Assembly: GCA_005765155.1 (NCBI GenBank)
Contig: VCCP01000007.1
Location: 1,567,501 to 1,631,500 of the forward strand
Reading direction: 5' to 3'
Source of the DNA: Zelopaecilomyces penicillatus
Lineage: Eukaryota; Ascomycota; Sordariomycetes; Hypocreales; Pseudodiploosporaceae
Length of the DNA stretch: 64,000 nt
Both the position numbers and the translations under genes were made by a program. A model generated the notes under the pieces. That model worked only from the letters and a program-made list of their open reading frames with translations, was not told where the DNA came from and made no database searches. Shown here piece by piece: positions 46,874 through 58,527 of this stretch (the stretch's first letter is position 1; each line of letters starts with the position of its first letter).

Positions 46874-48950
46874 ATGAGTACCACCTACCAACCAGCGCCA
46901 ACCGCCTACGAATATGCTTCGCACAGTTACCCTTCCTCCATGACACATACGAGCCGGTCCAAGGCCACGGCGACTGTGGGAGGGACAACAGCCTCAGTTG
47001 GCCACGATGCTAGGACTGGTACCCAGTACTATATCTATTCTTCACAGCAGCCTCAGCATGCTCCAGTTCCAAGCTCCCAGCCAAAGAACAGCTCCTTCTC
47101 CACCTCTCAAACCCTATTAAGCTCATCGAGCAGTCACACAAAACCCTCAACGCCAACATCAGCAACGATATCCGTTTCCAGCAAGCGAGCAGCTTCAACT
47201 CGAAAGAGCTCCGAGACCCTGATATATCACAGCCTCCAGATACCAAAATGTATCAGTGCCAATGGCGGCAATTTAGCCGATTTTGCTGCTCAGGTGAGTT
47301 TTGACAAACCCCAGAGCTCAGTTTCCACCACTCTATAGCGAGCTGGCTATTAACCAATGACAGATGACATGCCTGTTCTGGTTTGAATCTATTGACGAAC
47401 TCAAGAAGGCAGAGACCATTCGCTCCAGGCCAGCCAACGCTCCTGTTTCGAGACTTCCAACCCTTGCCAATCCCTATGATCAGTTCAGGAAATGGGTTTA
47501 TAATGTGCTTTCAACGACTCAGGTTACGCAAAATGTTGTTCTCCTGGCGCTGCTTTTCATCTACCGGCTCAAGATGTCTACTCCCCAGATCAAGGGCAGA
47601 GCGGGGAGCGAGTACCGATTGCTAACCGTTGCTCTGATGCTTGGCAACAAGTGTAAGTAACACACTCCATTGGCCGTTGACGTTCTGTGAGTGTGTGAAC
47701 TAACATGAATATCAGTCCTCGACGATAACACTTACACAAATAAGACCTGGGCTGAGGTCTCTTGTTTCGCAGTCCAGGAAATTCATGTGATGGAGGTTGA
47801 GTTTCTCAGCAACATGAGGTACAATCTCTTGGCTTCCAAGGACGAGTGGGAGGAGTGGCTTGATAAGCTGGCATGCTTTCATGAGTATTATGTGCGGGCC
47901 TTGCGACTTCCAGCCTCACCACTTCTGATTCCCTCGCCGTCTCACAAGGGGTTCAACTCGCCCATCCCGTCACCAATTGGGACTACCCTGTCGTCCAGTG
48001 TACTAGAAGCTGCGCCATTCACACCGACCGGAAATGCAGTTACAACCTTCTCGCCAAGCTCGAGTCATTCGCAAACATGGGCGGCAGCTTATCAAGCTAA
48101 TGCCGTCTCGCCACTTGCGTCGAAACCATCGATGAACCTCCCTGTTTCGCGCAAGAGAGGCCCTGAACACGATCCGATTGAGCATCCTGCAAAGCGACAA
48201 ATGCCCCCAAGAATGGGGCATGTGGTTCCCCCGGTCATGAACCTCAGGCCCACCGGCCTTACGGACTCCGCCAGGCTGCCAATCCCTCATCTCACAGTCG
48301 TCACCAACCACCAGGTCCCCAACACGGCGGTTCATTATCCATCAACAAATGGCTATTCTCAATCCGTAGCATCGGCTCCAAACGTTGTCTCTCTCCCCCC
48401 TCTGCAACCCGGCATGCGTGCCATGTCGAGTGTTTATCAACCATCTCCCACATCGGCCTTGCCACAACCCTGCCCGAGTGTGCCATCGACTGCCTCTCTC
48501 GCCACGATGGGGTATCCTGCTACCGCAATGCCTAGTCATCAGCCAATCAACTATGGTACGCCAAGTAAGCGCCGCAGCCCAGTCAGTCTCGCCTCTTACG
48601 TCTCCTCGCCGATGGTTGACCCTCCATACAACCCTGGCTCCGCAATTCATACTCCCATTGCACACACACCCATCTCCCATTCGCCTAGCGTGTACTTGCA
48701 GCAACGGGCCAGTCCTTACAAACCAATTCGCCATGTCAATAGGCTACTCCATCCTCCTCCATCCGCCTCGTTGGATCAATACCACCTTGCTGTTCCCGTA
48801 CAGCCGACGCAAATGCATTATCAACCTCTTGGAAGACGTAACGATTTGCGAACTGGTGTTGTCCCTGAGTTCGTCATCTACAATCGAGGCCAGCATCATA
48901 CTCATCCTCTTTCCTCGCATATTGGATCGCAAGGGCATTATGCACCCTAG
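46874..48950 (+). CDS. PHO80/Pcl-type cyclin, Clg1-like
   Basis: Exons 46874-47293, 47364-47652 and 47716-48950, giving 647 residues. The cyclin core spans about 140-270. It contains ADFAAQMTCLFWFES, YDQFRKWVYNVLSTTQVTQN, LLALLFIYRLK, GNKFLDDNTYTNKTWAEVS and the Pcl signature MEVEFLSNMRYNLL. Such cyclins partner a Pho85/Cdk5-type kinase; fission yeast Clg1 partners Pef1. Tails on both sides are disordered, Ser/Pro/Gln/Tyr-rich with many Ser-Pro sites, and a bipartite basic stretch SRKRGPEHDPIEHPAKRQ could be a nuclear signal. The MSTTYQPAPTAYEYA start is chosen by resemblance to family N-termini. An in-frame ATG at 46697 would add 59 Pro-rich residues. Confidence 0.88.
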
Positions 48951-51413
48951 GAGTGGCTGCATTGCGTTCCTGATGTCAGTGATTGGCCAGTCGAATTTGG
49001 AGCCAGATGGAATCCTTATTAATTCAGTGTCAGTTCTTTGAGCTTGCTGGAGAGCTTAAGCCAGAGGCTGGCGTTGTTGTGTTATTTATTAGTGTTGCTT
49101 TTTACAGTGTTTTTTGTTTTGGTTTTTAGACGCGGCATGGTACTGCATGGTTTGGGGCGTCGGTCAGGACTTTGAAACCTGGGTTTTTGGTTTTGGTTTT
49201 TTGCCTGTCACATGAAATTCTTACAACACCGCCTAGGTGGCATAACAACTGATGGAGAGAGACCCTTGGTTGTTTCTCGCGATGCATTTGTTTGGAGTTT
49301 ACTTTTTTTTTCTCCCTCGTGTAACATAAAGATAATACACTTGAGGAAGCAGGCATCAGCATGGTTACGGGATTGTGGAGTGCTGGCATGGATGGACACG
49401 CCGAGGAAACGGCTAGGAAACCTAGCTAGATAAACATCGGAAAGGCACTTGGCATCGGGGACGAGGAATTGCATAGAAATCAGTGATACAGAGACAGGCT
49501 TATCGCTCCATGGATATGATGCTGTTCAGCGCCTGTGTTATACAGGCAGCATTGCCGGTCAGTGGGTAATAATGAATAAATTACCAATTACCACAATCCC
49601 TCGATCATTGCCCCTTATTTACGTTGCGACTTTGAAGATGTATTGTGACGTTGATGAGCATATGGCGTGCCGGAGTTTTAGCGGACGCCACGACGATCGT
49701 CTATTAATAGCAACTTGGATGGTGGTGGCCCAGCAACGTACAGATCGGTGCACAACTATTATGGAACCCATGGCGGGTATAATTAAATGCTCCATGTATT
49801 CAGATACAGCATCCCTGAAACCACAGGATACCATATTGCATCAGCTACAACACAGTCATCTTCTGGTATTATTTATATAAATAATATTTTCATTCTAGCT
49901 TGCCACTGCAATACGAGACAATACGGACCCACGTGGTGCAATTGAAATTCTGTTTCTGTACTTTTAGTATGTTTATAGGGTAGGGAGGTACATGAGCATG
50001 TCGTATATTCCTGACCAAGCAAGCACAGTAATTACTACTAATGCCCGAATCGAGTAAAGCGCCTATTAGCTGGTTGGTTCTAAACTGCCTTTGACAGACA
50101 GGTGCAAAGGCAAATGGGGCATTGCTACTATCATCAATTGGTGGCATGCATGTGCTCGTGTAGATTTTATGGTGCATCTAGTAAGATGTCCGATTTGGGA
50201 CATTGGTTGTAAGTGGATGACAAGATGTGTTGTCCAAAAGGGAACGGGTTTCCATAGCTCCCGAGAACAATTAGATAATACGTGGAGAAAAGTGGTAGAT
50301 TTGCTGGTTTGGAACAAGGAGAAATGATGGTGAAGAATGGGTGTTGAGCTTTTGATAATTACAACTGGGCTGTAGATTCTTTGTTTCAATCCAGAGACAA
50401 AGACGCAGGAGCCACACACACTGCTAAAATTGCAGCGCTTGCCAGCCACCCAGCAGCCACCCAGCACCGTACCTGTACCTGTGGTACCTGTCATAGCGGT
50501 GGATACACGGCTTTGATGACTGTCGTGGGCGGCGATCCCCTGAACGCCATTCTCCTGCCCACCCGCCTCGGCCAAGAATTTCCCACCTCCTCGTCCCAAC
50601 CCACGCGCCAGCTGGCACAACTCTCAAACTCTCTCTTCCATCCTCCACAGCAACGCAGCGGGGAGACGACCGCCCATGTTGACTGTCCACCACATTCGCT
50701 AATTTTTACCACTCAGCCCACCCAGTATCGCTCACTACCACCACCACTCAACACGCAGCCACCCCCCCCAACACCAACACCGCCGAGTCAACAACATTCG
50801 CTATTTTGCATCTCCGTCTTGCGACTCTCCTAAGACTTCTTCCACCAGCATTTCATCACCCGCCTCCTCCTAGGCTGCTTAATCGCGCGTGCACACGCTC
50901 GCTTTTTATTTTATTTTTATATTTTCCAAGGAGATTGTTGGATATCTAATCAATACCCGGCTTTCCTTTTTTGCAATTTCCTCCCGTTGACGGTCATAGT
51001 GGGCCCATTTCCACCAAAGCCCGTATAACAGACCCCCCAGCCACGGGCGCCTCTCTGCGTTGTCCAAGGAACTCCATCCCTTTCACCTGCAATCCGAGAC
51101 ACGTCGACCACCCAACGGTGACGAATCGAGGCTGGTGATTGTCATCTCCTCGTTAACCTAAAGACTTGTCTCGTCGTCTGAACGACTTCTCTTCTTGCCA
51201 GCGACTACCAACGCCACCCCTCTTTTCTTATCGAGTTGATTAGGACGCGCGCCCTGCGTCGCAGATCAAACCAGCGAATCGACCCCTTCACCAGATTCAT
51301 CATTATCCTAACCGACGTTCGTTTTCCGTGTGCTTTGAGACGGATTCGCCATTTTGTACGCAAACCACTGACCTCACTATTCTCGAAATCCCGCCGGAAC
51401 GCCGTTGCCCACC
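48951..51413. other. long intergenic region and chs7 leader
   Basis: 2.5 kb with no supported gene. The last 1 kb (about 50400-51413) is strongly pyrimidine-rich, with CACCCAGCAGC and GTACCTGT direct repeats near 50450-50490. It is probably promoter and 5'UTR of chs7. Confidence 0.55.
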
Positions 51414-52470
51414 ATGTCTGGCTTCGGTGATTTTACATCGATTTGCGAAAATGCGCCGCTCCCGCTGTGTGCCTCTGTCGGTCCTTCCTTGTCGGCTACC
51501 GGCCGTGTCGGTATCGAACCCGATTGCTATGCTCGTAACATTGAGCTCGCCAACACCATCATTTTCGAAGGTGCCGCATCCGCCATGCACATTGTTGCGC
51601 TCGTCATGACGGTCATTATGATTTTGCACGTCAGGAGCAAGTTCACGGCTGTTGGACGCAAGGAAATTCTCGCCTTTTTCTACCTCTATATGGTCCTCAC
51701 TTTCGTCTCCCTCGTCGTGGATGCCGGCGTAGTCCCCCCTGCCAGTGCCCCGTGGCCTTATTTTGTCAGCGTTCAGAATGGGTTGAGCAGCGCCATGGTG
51801 ACCTGTCTTCTTATCAATGGTTTCGTCGGATTTCAGCTGTATGAGGACGGCACGCCATTGTCGGTTTGGATGCTCCGGGCTTGTTCATTTATTGCATTTG
51901 CTATCAGCTTTCTTGTCTCTCTCGCCACATTTAAGAACTGGGCTGGACTTGGCCCCACCAATACCGTTGGACTGTTTGTGGTTTTATACCTCCTCAATGC
52001 AATTCAGCTCTTCGTCTACATTGCGCTGCAAATGTTGTTGGTCACGAGGACATTGCAAGATCGATGGCCCATGGGCGATATCGCCTTTGGTGTCTTCTTC
52101 TTCGTTGCTGGCCAAGTCATTCTCTATGCTTTCAGCAGCAAGATTTGCATGGCAGTGAGCCACTACCTTGATGGACTGTTCTTTGCGACGGTTGGTAACC
52201 TTCTGGGTGTCATGATGGTTTACAAGGTATGTTTCGCTCTAAAATTAAGGAAGGGTATTCGCATAACTGACAATTTTGTAGTACTGGGATTCTATTACCA
52301 AAGAAGATCTCGAATTCTCTGTCGGTACCCGCATGAACAACTGGGAAGTGAAGGAGCTACTTCCTGAGGAAGAACGCCGAGCCACCGTCTATACTGAAGA
52401 CCCTTACGGACAGTCAAGCTCGTACGACATGCCCTACTCGCCTACCGCCCGATACTCTGCCAAGCACTGA
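51414..52470 (+). CDS. chs7: Chs7, chitin synthase export chaperone
   Basis: Exons 51414-52226 and 52282-52470 (55-bp intron) give 333 residues. Chs7 is an endoplasmic-reticulum membrane protein needed for folding and ER exit of class IV chitin synthase (Chs3), and so for chitin delivery to the wall. The start MSGFGDFTSICENAPLPLC matches the family and is followed by about seven hydrophobic segments between residues 45 and 270. The cytosolic tail begins at YWDSITKEDLEF, with the splice junction just before it, and carries NNWEVKELL. The tail ends Tyr/Ser/Pro-rich. The ATG sits in a good context (ACC ATG T) after a long C/T-rich leader. Confidence 0.95.
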
Positions 52471-53919
52471 TTGCTTCTTTTTGGCCCTTTTCTCTTCCTC
52501 TTCACAACGATTATACTTTATTGAACGATAGTTTTGCTCGGGGCTGAAGCGGTGCTTCTCGGCGAAGTGTTGCCACCTTTGTCAATGCCCGTGGGCAACC
52601 CTGATTTTCTTTTGGAAAAATTCGATTCGTTTTGGCTGGGCTTACGGAGCAAAGGTTTCTTTTTCACATGGCATGGCGTTATTTACGGAGCCGGGACCAG
52701 TTGGCCAAACCGACTGGCTGGAAGCCACACTGTTACCGTTCTTTTGGGACCACATGATACGACTGGATGTACAAGGAACAGGCGAGACAAGTTGGAAGTG
52801 TTGATTAATAGGTGGACAAGCGATGATACATATATCATATACGAATGTAGTGCATTTTTAGATATCCTTGGACAGCAGCCTTAGGCATTCAGCGGTGCCA
52901 TTGAGCGCGCATAATAATACAGTAGTTTTTGTGTTCATTTTAAAAGGCAAGACCTGTCTCCTCAATGATGCAAGTTTGCAAGTGTATGAAAGCTGAGACA
53001 GTTTGGAGCGGCCATGAGTAGAAAGAATGTTATGACACATCATACAAGCCAAGGTAGTAATGACAGGTGGATCTAAGGTTGGTATCTAGCATTACTGCCT
53101 AGATGCTCCACATTACGATGTAGGCACCATTCAATTCGAGGGACCAGGCGGGTGAATGCCTACCTAGGTTGTCAAGATATTGACTGGTATGCGCCAGCCT
53201 AGCAACAGGGTGCAAAAAAAAAAAACCCGCCGATACAACAGTGCCTGAATACCTATCTAAGATACCTGGTACTAGGTAGGTAATTAATTATTTCACTGAG
53301 ATTTCCATATATTATTGGATATTGCCAGAAATTGACAGAGATTTCTATATATTTCTGGATATTGTCAGAGATCTCTAGGAATTTACAGAGATTTCTATAT
53401 ATCAGTAAATTTATCAGTTGAAATCCTTTAGGGTGGTCCCGGCTGTGTTATTTGCACCCTGTTGCCTAGGTAGGAGGAGTTGTTGCGCACCATGATTGCA
53501 TGCATATGTGGAAGCTGGTCATACCGTTACCTTATCATTGCTTGCACATTGGGGAATCTCCTCCAATTACAGCGACATCCACACCTGTGACCGACCTCAC
53601 CCCCCCACCATCATAGGTTAGTAGTCCGAACTGCCGGGCTACAGGCAAACACAAACACAGCACAAAGCGCCAAACCACATCGCACGCCCGCCCACTCGGA
53701 AGCTTCCACTTGTTCAATTCTTTGCTTTGTTTTGCTGGCTTCGCCCGGCCCAGCTAGCTCTTGTAGGGGGCTCTCCTTGTCCAACTGCCTACGCGCGCGC
53801 GCGCGCCGCCGCCGCTGCCGCACTCGATCGAAGGGGATGGATGCCTACGACCGTAGGCTTTGACGAAGAAGTAGAAGCAGAGGCAGGGAAGAAGAAGAAG
53901 TAGTAGTAGAGAAGACAAC
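52471..53919. other. intergenic region chs7 / rav2 with MITE-like element
   Basis: 1.45 kb. Holds the 3' flank of chs7, an AT-rich segment bounded by terminal inverted repeats (53198-53470), and a (GC)n/(GCC)n tract at about 53792-53820 shortly before rav2. No coding sequence is supported. Confidence 0.6.
53198..53470. mobile_element. MITE-like element with terminal inverted repeats
   Basis: The left end CCTAGCAACAGGGTGCAAA (53198-53216) is the reverse complement of the right end (53451-53470) but for one inserted base. A second, outer inverted pair CCTACCTAGG lies at 53159-53168 and 53465-53474. The interior is AT-rich, non-coding, and built of two to three imperfect copies of an AGAGATTTCTATATAT unit at about 53297-53415. 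This is the form of a non-autonomous DNA transposon. A clear target-site duplication was not found. Confidence 0.65.
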
Positions 53920-55304
53920 ATGTCGCTTGATATCTGGCCTCCCGTTGGGCCGGAGGAGGCCAAGATTAAAATGGCAGAGGTCCAGGTATTTTGCTTTCTC
54001 TTTTGCTACTATTCTCCCCTCCCCTCTTGATGTTGGCGATCCCGAAAGATTCCCAATAAGTACCAAGATTGTGGTCAAAAAGAAGCATTGAGCTGTTTTT
54101 CTTCTGTTGATGCAGTGCGAAAAGGACGGGAAAGCAAGCAAGGGGAAAAGGGATTGTGGAAACGGAAGAAGAGAAAAGAAAAGAAGGGAAAGAGAAATAG
54201 AAAGAGAACAATGCTAATCAACCCCAAGGAACGGGAGCTGGTGTGGATTGCGCAACGCACCGCACGTATCTGCTTGGAACTCAAGCATGGACTGGAGGAT
54301 TGCTATGCGCTCCTGGCGCCAATCGACCCGGGCAGTACGCTGGTCATGAGCACGCCACGCAATGAAAAGGTCAAGGGTACGATTACCCGCGTTGGCTCGC
54401 GCATCGTCAAAGGAGTATGTATTACCCACAAAGGACAAAACAAGAATGCTATTGCCATGACCAATGGAGGGAATATTGTTTCTGACTGGGGAATATGTGT
54501 GTACAGACTCTCGGCCTCCAGCTTCGTATGGTGTCGCCCCAAACCATCACGGTCACGCCAGCTCACCCCATTCATATCCGGGCCCTCGACTCCCTCCACA
54601 CCCATCTCACCGAGTCAATCGACCTCCTCGAAGTCACCCTCTCCAACCACAACGACCACAGTAACAAAAACGACAACAAAGTCGGAACCCCCTCTTCAAC
54701 GTCCTCATCATCGTCCACCTTCTCCAAAATCAACGCCCAGTCTCTCTCCTCCGCACTCCGCCTACTCTCCGAGTCCATCGCCTCCTCCATTGCCCTGCTC
54801 AAGGGCCCGCCCCTCGCCGATCTCGAAACCACATGGGTCAGCACCTCTTCTCCGCCGGCGCACTTCTCTCCGCCGCTGCCGCCTAATCTCAGCCTGCACT
54901 TCACTCTGCAAGAATGCTGCGTTGTGCTTTGGCTGCGTGTACTGGAACCTGTCGATGCTCCCGTCCACTTTGGTACCAAACTTGGTCTCGCCATGGGCAC
55001 TTTCCGGCGCCTGGAACATGATGAGACGGATATGGTCTTTAGCTATAACCCCAAAGGAGATGTTGACTCGGATACCAAGCGAGTAGGCGCAAGACACCTA
55101 GCTGCCCCACGCTTAGGGGGTTCTAGGCTTGATCAAGCATCAACAGGGCCCACGACGGATGTCTATGTGCGTGAAAAAGTGCGCATTGAGAGCGCTGATC
55201 CTAGCTTGATCTCGCTGCATTCCAAGCTTAACTTCCTAAGTCACATGTTATCGCAGGCCCGACGAAATCTCGCCGCAGTGATGGGCACTGACATGGAGGA
55301 TTGA
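53920..55304 (+). CDS. rav2: Rav2/Rogdi, RAVE complex subunit
   Basis: Exons 53920-53985, 54229-54414 and 54507-55304 join in phase 0 to give 349 residues. Rav2 (human Rogdi) is part of the RAVE complex that reassembles V1 and Vo of the vacuolar proton ATPase. The first exon codes MSLDIWPPVGPEEAKIKMAE. The second begins ERELVWIAQ and carries the family core LELKHGLEDCYALLAP and NEKVKGTITRVGSRIVKG. The third continues LGLQLRMVSPQTITV, HPIHIRALDSLHTHLTESID and ends with helices. The first intron (243 bp) is unusually long and very purine-rich; its acceptor is chosen for its GCTAATC branch site and open frame. Confidence 0.85.
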
Positions 55305-55584
55305 GTGCATCTCGACTACTTAGTCTACGGTACGGCGTTAAGGGTTGGCTGGGATTGGATACCCATAGCTCCTGGGCTTTGATTTCATGTGATAGTAATC
55401 AAGAACTCAATTCATGACAATACATCTAGATTGTCACCAAGCGTGGTTACACAATGCCTAATTTTGCATACAGGCTCCAAGTATTACATGCAGAGCTCCT
55501 TTGACGCCACAAGACAAACGAAAATTGACCAAGACCCGAAGAACTACAGCTTCCCCTTAAACTCGAAGCATTCTACAGCCCCTT

Positions 55585-56726
55585 TTAAGCCACGGGTGAC
55601 CAGGGCATGGGGATGAGGATCCGCGACTGCATTGACTGGATCAGAGGAACAGTCTTGTGCACCGTGTCGCTCCAACCCTCAATAGACCAGCTCTTCTCTC
55701 GACGATCTCTCCTCTCCTCGAGGTTGGCAAACTGCCAAAGGTGGTGAACTGTGTTCAGTTCGCCTATTTGCACAAACCAGGCTCCCACGCCCTCCATGAC
55801 CTCTCTGCGAGCCTTAAGGCCCCTCCTCCAGTGGGTCTCCCATTCCAGCAAGTTTCCAGGATGAAGGGTGTAGGATCGGAGCTCAAAGACTCCTCCAAGC
55901 TGTCGTGGAGCGGTGGTAGGCCAGAACGAAAACTCTTGCATCAGAGAAATCTTCTTTGAGTTGATTAGACTACTAAGCTTGTTATTGAACTTGGCAAACT
56001 CGGGGTGGGTGGATATCGAGTGGCGAGACTCGTGGTAGCCTTCATATTTTTGGTATTCCCAAATATGGACTGTGATTTTTCATTAGCAATCCGAATGTCC
56101 ATAGGAGTGTGGACACAGCCGTCAAATTAGGAGAAAGAAATCATACCGAACGTGTCACAGTCTCCCACCTCCGTCCGCCAACTGCCAACCAGATGGACCT
56201 TATTTTCTGGTGTATTTGCCATCTTGGGGTACCATTCGCTTACAAGCTTCACATACTCATCCACCTTATCGGGCTTCACCTCGTGGAATACAATGGAGTG
56301 AACGTATTTGCCTCTGGCAAGGACTTGGCTGAAGCTTGCTTCGATTTGAGCCTCCATCTCTCGGCCCTCTTTCGTACCGTAGATCAGATTCGCCAGCGGT
56401 CCTGACTTCCGTTCGGCTTCATTACTTTTTGCGTCGGCAGATGCTCCTGCGGCAGTTTTAGACGAGTCTTGGCCACCAGCCCCAGACGAAGAGTCAGTAG
56501 ATTTCTGGGCAGCTAACGCACGTGCTCCTCGCTCCTTCTGTGCTTCCACCAAATGCTCTCGGTATGCTCTCTGCTTCTCATTGAATGCCTCGACGGAGGC
56601 GGCGGAAGGATCAATGTCGCCCATGGATGGCGTCTTAGTTTGCCTCAACGGTGTTGTGACGAGGCCTCGCGCGGCGACACGGGGTGCAGCTGAAGCGAGG
56701 CGACGAGAAAGGCTGGTTGACATCAT
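55585..56726 (-). CDS. NIPSNAP-family mitochondrial protein
   Basis: Exons 56726-56147 and 56069-55585 give 354 residues. The N-terminus (SLSRRLASAAPRVAARG) is rich in Arg, Ser and Ala without acids, as in a mitochondrial presequence. A charged Ala/Ser linker follows. Two NIPSNAP domains (ferredoxin-like, dimeric alpha-beta barrel fold) are at about 150-245 and 255-350. They are marked by YVHSIVFHEVKPDKVDEYVK with WRTEVGDCDTFVHIWEY, and FELRSYTLHPGNLLEWETHW with HHLWQFANLEERRDRRE. The spliced junction runs through TF-VHIWEYQ. NIPSNAPs act in mitochondrial quality control and metabolism; the fungal role is not settled. The double ATG at 56726/56723 is the most likely start. Confidence 0.9.
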
Positions 56727-57587
56727 GGCGAAGATGATAGCTGTAGGAGCTTGAAGAATATTGGGGCGACGTAAAAAATGCCTTGGAAGAACCTCCACGT
56801 CGTAATCCCGTCAATGCAACGAAGGAGTGACGATGGCGGTGGAAGGAACGCAGATATAACAACGGAGAGAGCAGAGAGCAGTGGTGGTTGGCACAGAGAG
56901 AAGCGATGCAGTGGTAACAGTGGTGTTTGGTGTCAGTTGTAGCTGCGTCGTATGGGAGGGCAGGTTCAAGGGTCGATTGGACGCAAATAGCTTGCTATGC
57001 GTACTCGTGAGTGGAGGTCCGACGCCCTGATGGAGGTGTGTACGTTGCAGATAGGTTGGGCAGCTCACCCCGCACTTTGATGCACCAGTTGGGGGCCGGA
57101 ACAGACGAGGAAGGCGATGGGACTGGCTAAAAACGCCCTTGTCGGTATGTCAGTATTTTGGTTGTGTTAAATGATATTGCTGCTAGGCAATGGGCTGAAG
57201 CTGATTGACTGCTGTCTTGGAGAATGAGCGAAAACCTGGGGAAAGCCGAGCTGGAGAAGGTACGTACTGGATTTGCTAACGTGCGGAGAATAACAGGCAC
57301 GGTGTATCTACGTATCTTGACCCAGCCATGATGTCACGCCACAGCTCATCAGGTAAACGATCACGTGAGATTCTATCGGAGGTCGGGAAAACGCTTGTGC
57401 GGCTTTGCGTCAGGTAACATGGAAAAAGTCTTGCCTCAGGCCAAAACGCAACTCGGCTACGGCTCAATCGTTGCTGGGAGCTTTGGTTTGGTTAGGGAAA
57501 AAGGCTCGTTTTGTAGACTACACCCAGCACCTTGCCGCCTCTATATCTCCAATCCCACCCTCGCGCGACATCCACGAAACCGTCATC
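56727..57587. promoter_or_regulatory. divergent region NIPSNAP / atp18
   Basis: 861 bp separating divergent starts of two mitochondrial-protein genes. A short ATG frame at 57224 (MSENLGKAELEK) meets a GTACGT donor but finds no good continuation. Nothing else coding is seen. Confidence 0.5.
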
Positions 57588-58050
57588 ATGTCTTGGTTCG
57601 GCGTCGCTGCTTTCAAGAAGTTCCCGGCTCCTTTCTGTATGTCAATTGCGATCCCGGCTCCTCCTTAAACACAAGCCATTGAATGCTCAACCTAACTCCG
57701 AATTATAGTGAAGCCATACTGGCCCTTCTTCGTCGCCGGTGCGTAAATCTCGAAATGAAATGCGAACAAATACAATCGGAAACCAAAGGGACCACGCCCA
57801 CCGGCCGATTTTCACCCCCCAAGCGCGTGCATAGCACACCTTTGAATTTGAATGGAGTAATTGACAATTCCTCTAGGTGCGGTTATCGCTTATGGCGCCA
57901 ACTCTGCTCAGAATGCCATGATGGCTTGTACGGAATCCCCTTTCTATTTCTATTCCGGTTTCTATCGACAAAAGCTGACGCTGATGAACAGCCGACGAGT
58001 GGAAAAACGATCCTCGCAACCCTTCAGCCAAGACTGGCAAGAATCATTAA
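57588..58050 (+). CDS. atp18: ATP synthase subunit J (Atp18)
   Basis: A 62-residue protein split over four exons: 57588-57636, 57709-57738, 57877-57927 and 57992-58050. All three introns are in phase 1. The joined protein opens MSWFGVAAFKKFPAPFLKPY, continues WPFFVAGAVIAYGANSAQNA, and ends SDEWKNDPRNPSAKTGKNH. This is the standard Atp18/subunit i/j pattern: an N-terminal amphipathic start, one membrane helix, and the (D)EYKNDPRNP-like tail. It sits in the inner membrane at the F1Fo dimer interface. Each exon is too short for simple frame scanning, so the gene is easily missed. Confidence 0.92.
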
Positions 58051-58527
58051 AGTGGAGGACGACTTGTGCTGGCGAAGTTGTAGAGACAACCTTAAGTGGC
58101 CGACCTACGAGGTTGCGACTGAAAATATTGTCGAATTGTATCATAGATTCGCCTTCGAGGCTCAATAGACCCCTTTGTGATGATGCAAAGATATCCGTCA
58201 GCCTCTTGGACAGTGTGCCAACATGGTTCCAAGGCTCTCCGCACGGCCGGTTGATTTTTGATTTTCGATTGTCTATATCAATGTGAAAAAGGTAATACCA
58301 TGAATAAAAGTAGTTTGTTTTCCAGAGGAGGTTTCGCGCGAAGGAAACCTGGCAAAATCGGCTTGTGTCGTGCAAATAAAGCCGAGCATTCCACATGCGG
58401 AAAATAGGTTGTTGAAATCACACATAACCCCTCCAACACGCCACGCCAAAATTTCCAGCACCACCCGTCACTTGCCTAGAGAAGATACAAAAATATCCTC
58501 CTACTCCTCCACTACTTAGCGACGACA
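58051..58527. other. intergenic region atp18 / kti12
   Basis: 477 bp between two genes on the same strand: the 3' flank of atp18 and the promoter of kti12. No further feature is seen. Confidence 0.55.

Noticed and set aside
46618..47013. 131-codon frame overlapping the start of the cyclin gene
   Set aside because: It is in another frame from the conserved cyclin N-terminus and has no protein-like features.
57224..57305. Possible short exon MSENLGKAELEK before a GTACGT donor
   Set aside because: The only nearby acceptor would make a 37-bp intron and then stop after a few codons. No family match was seen.
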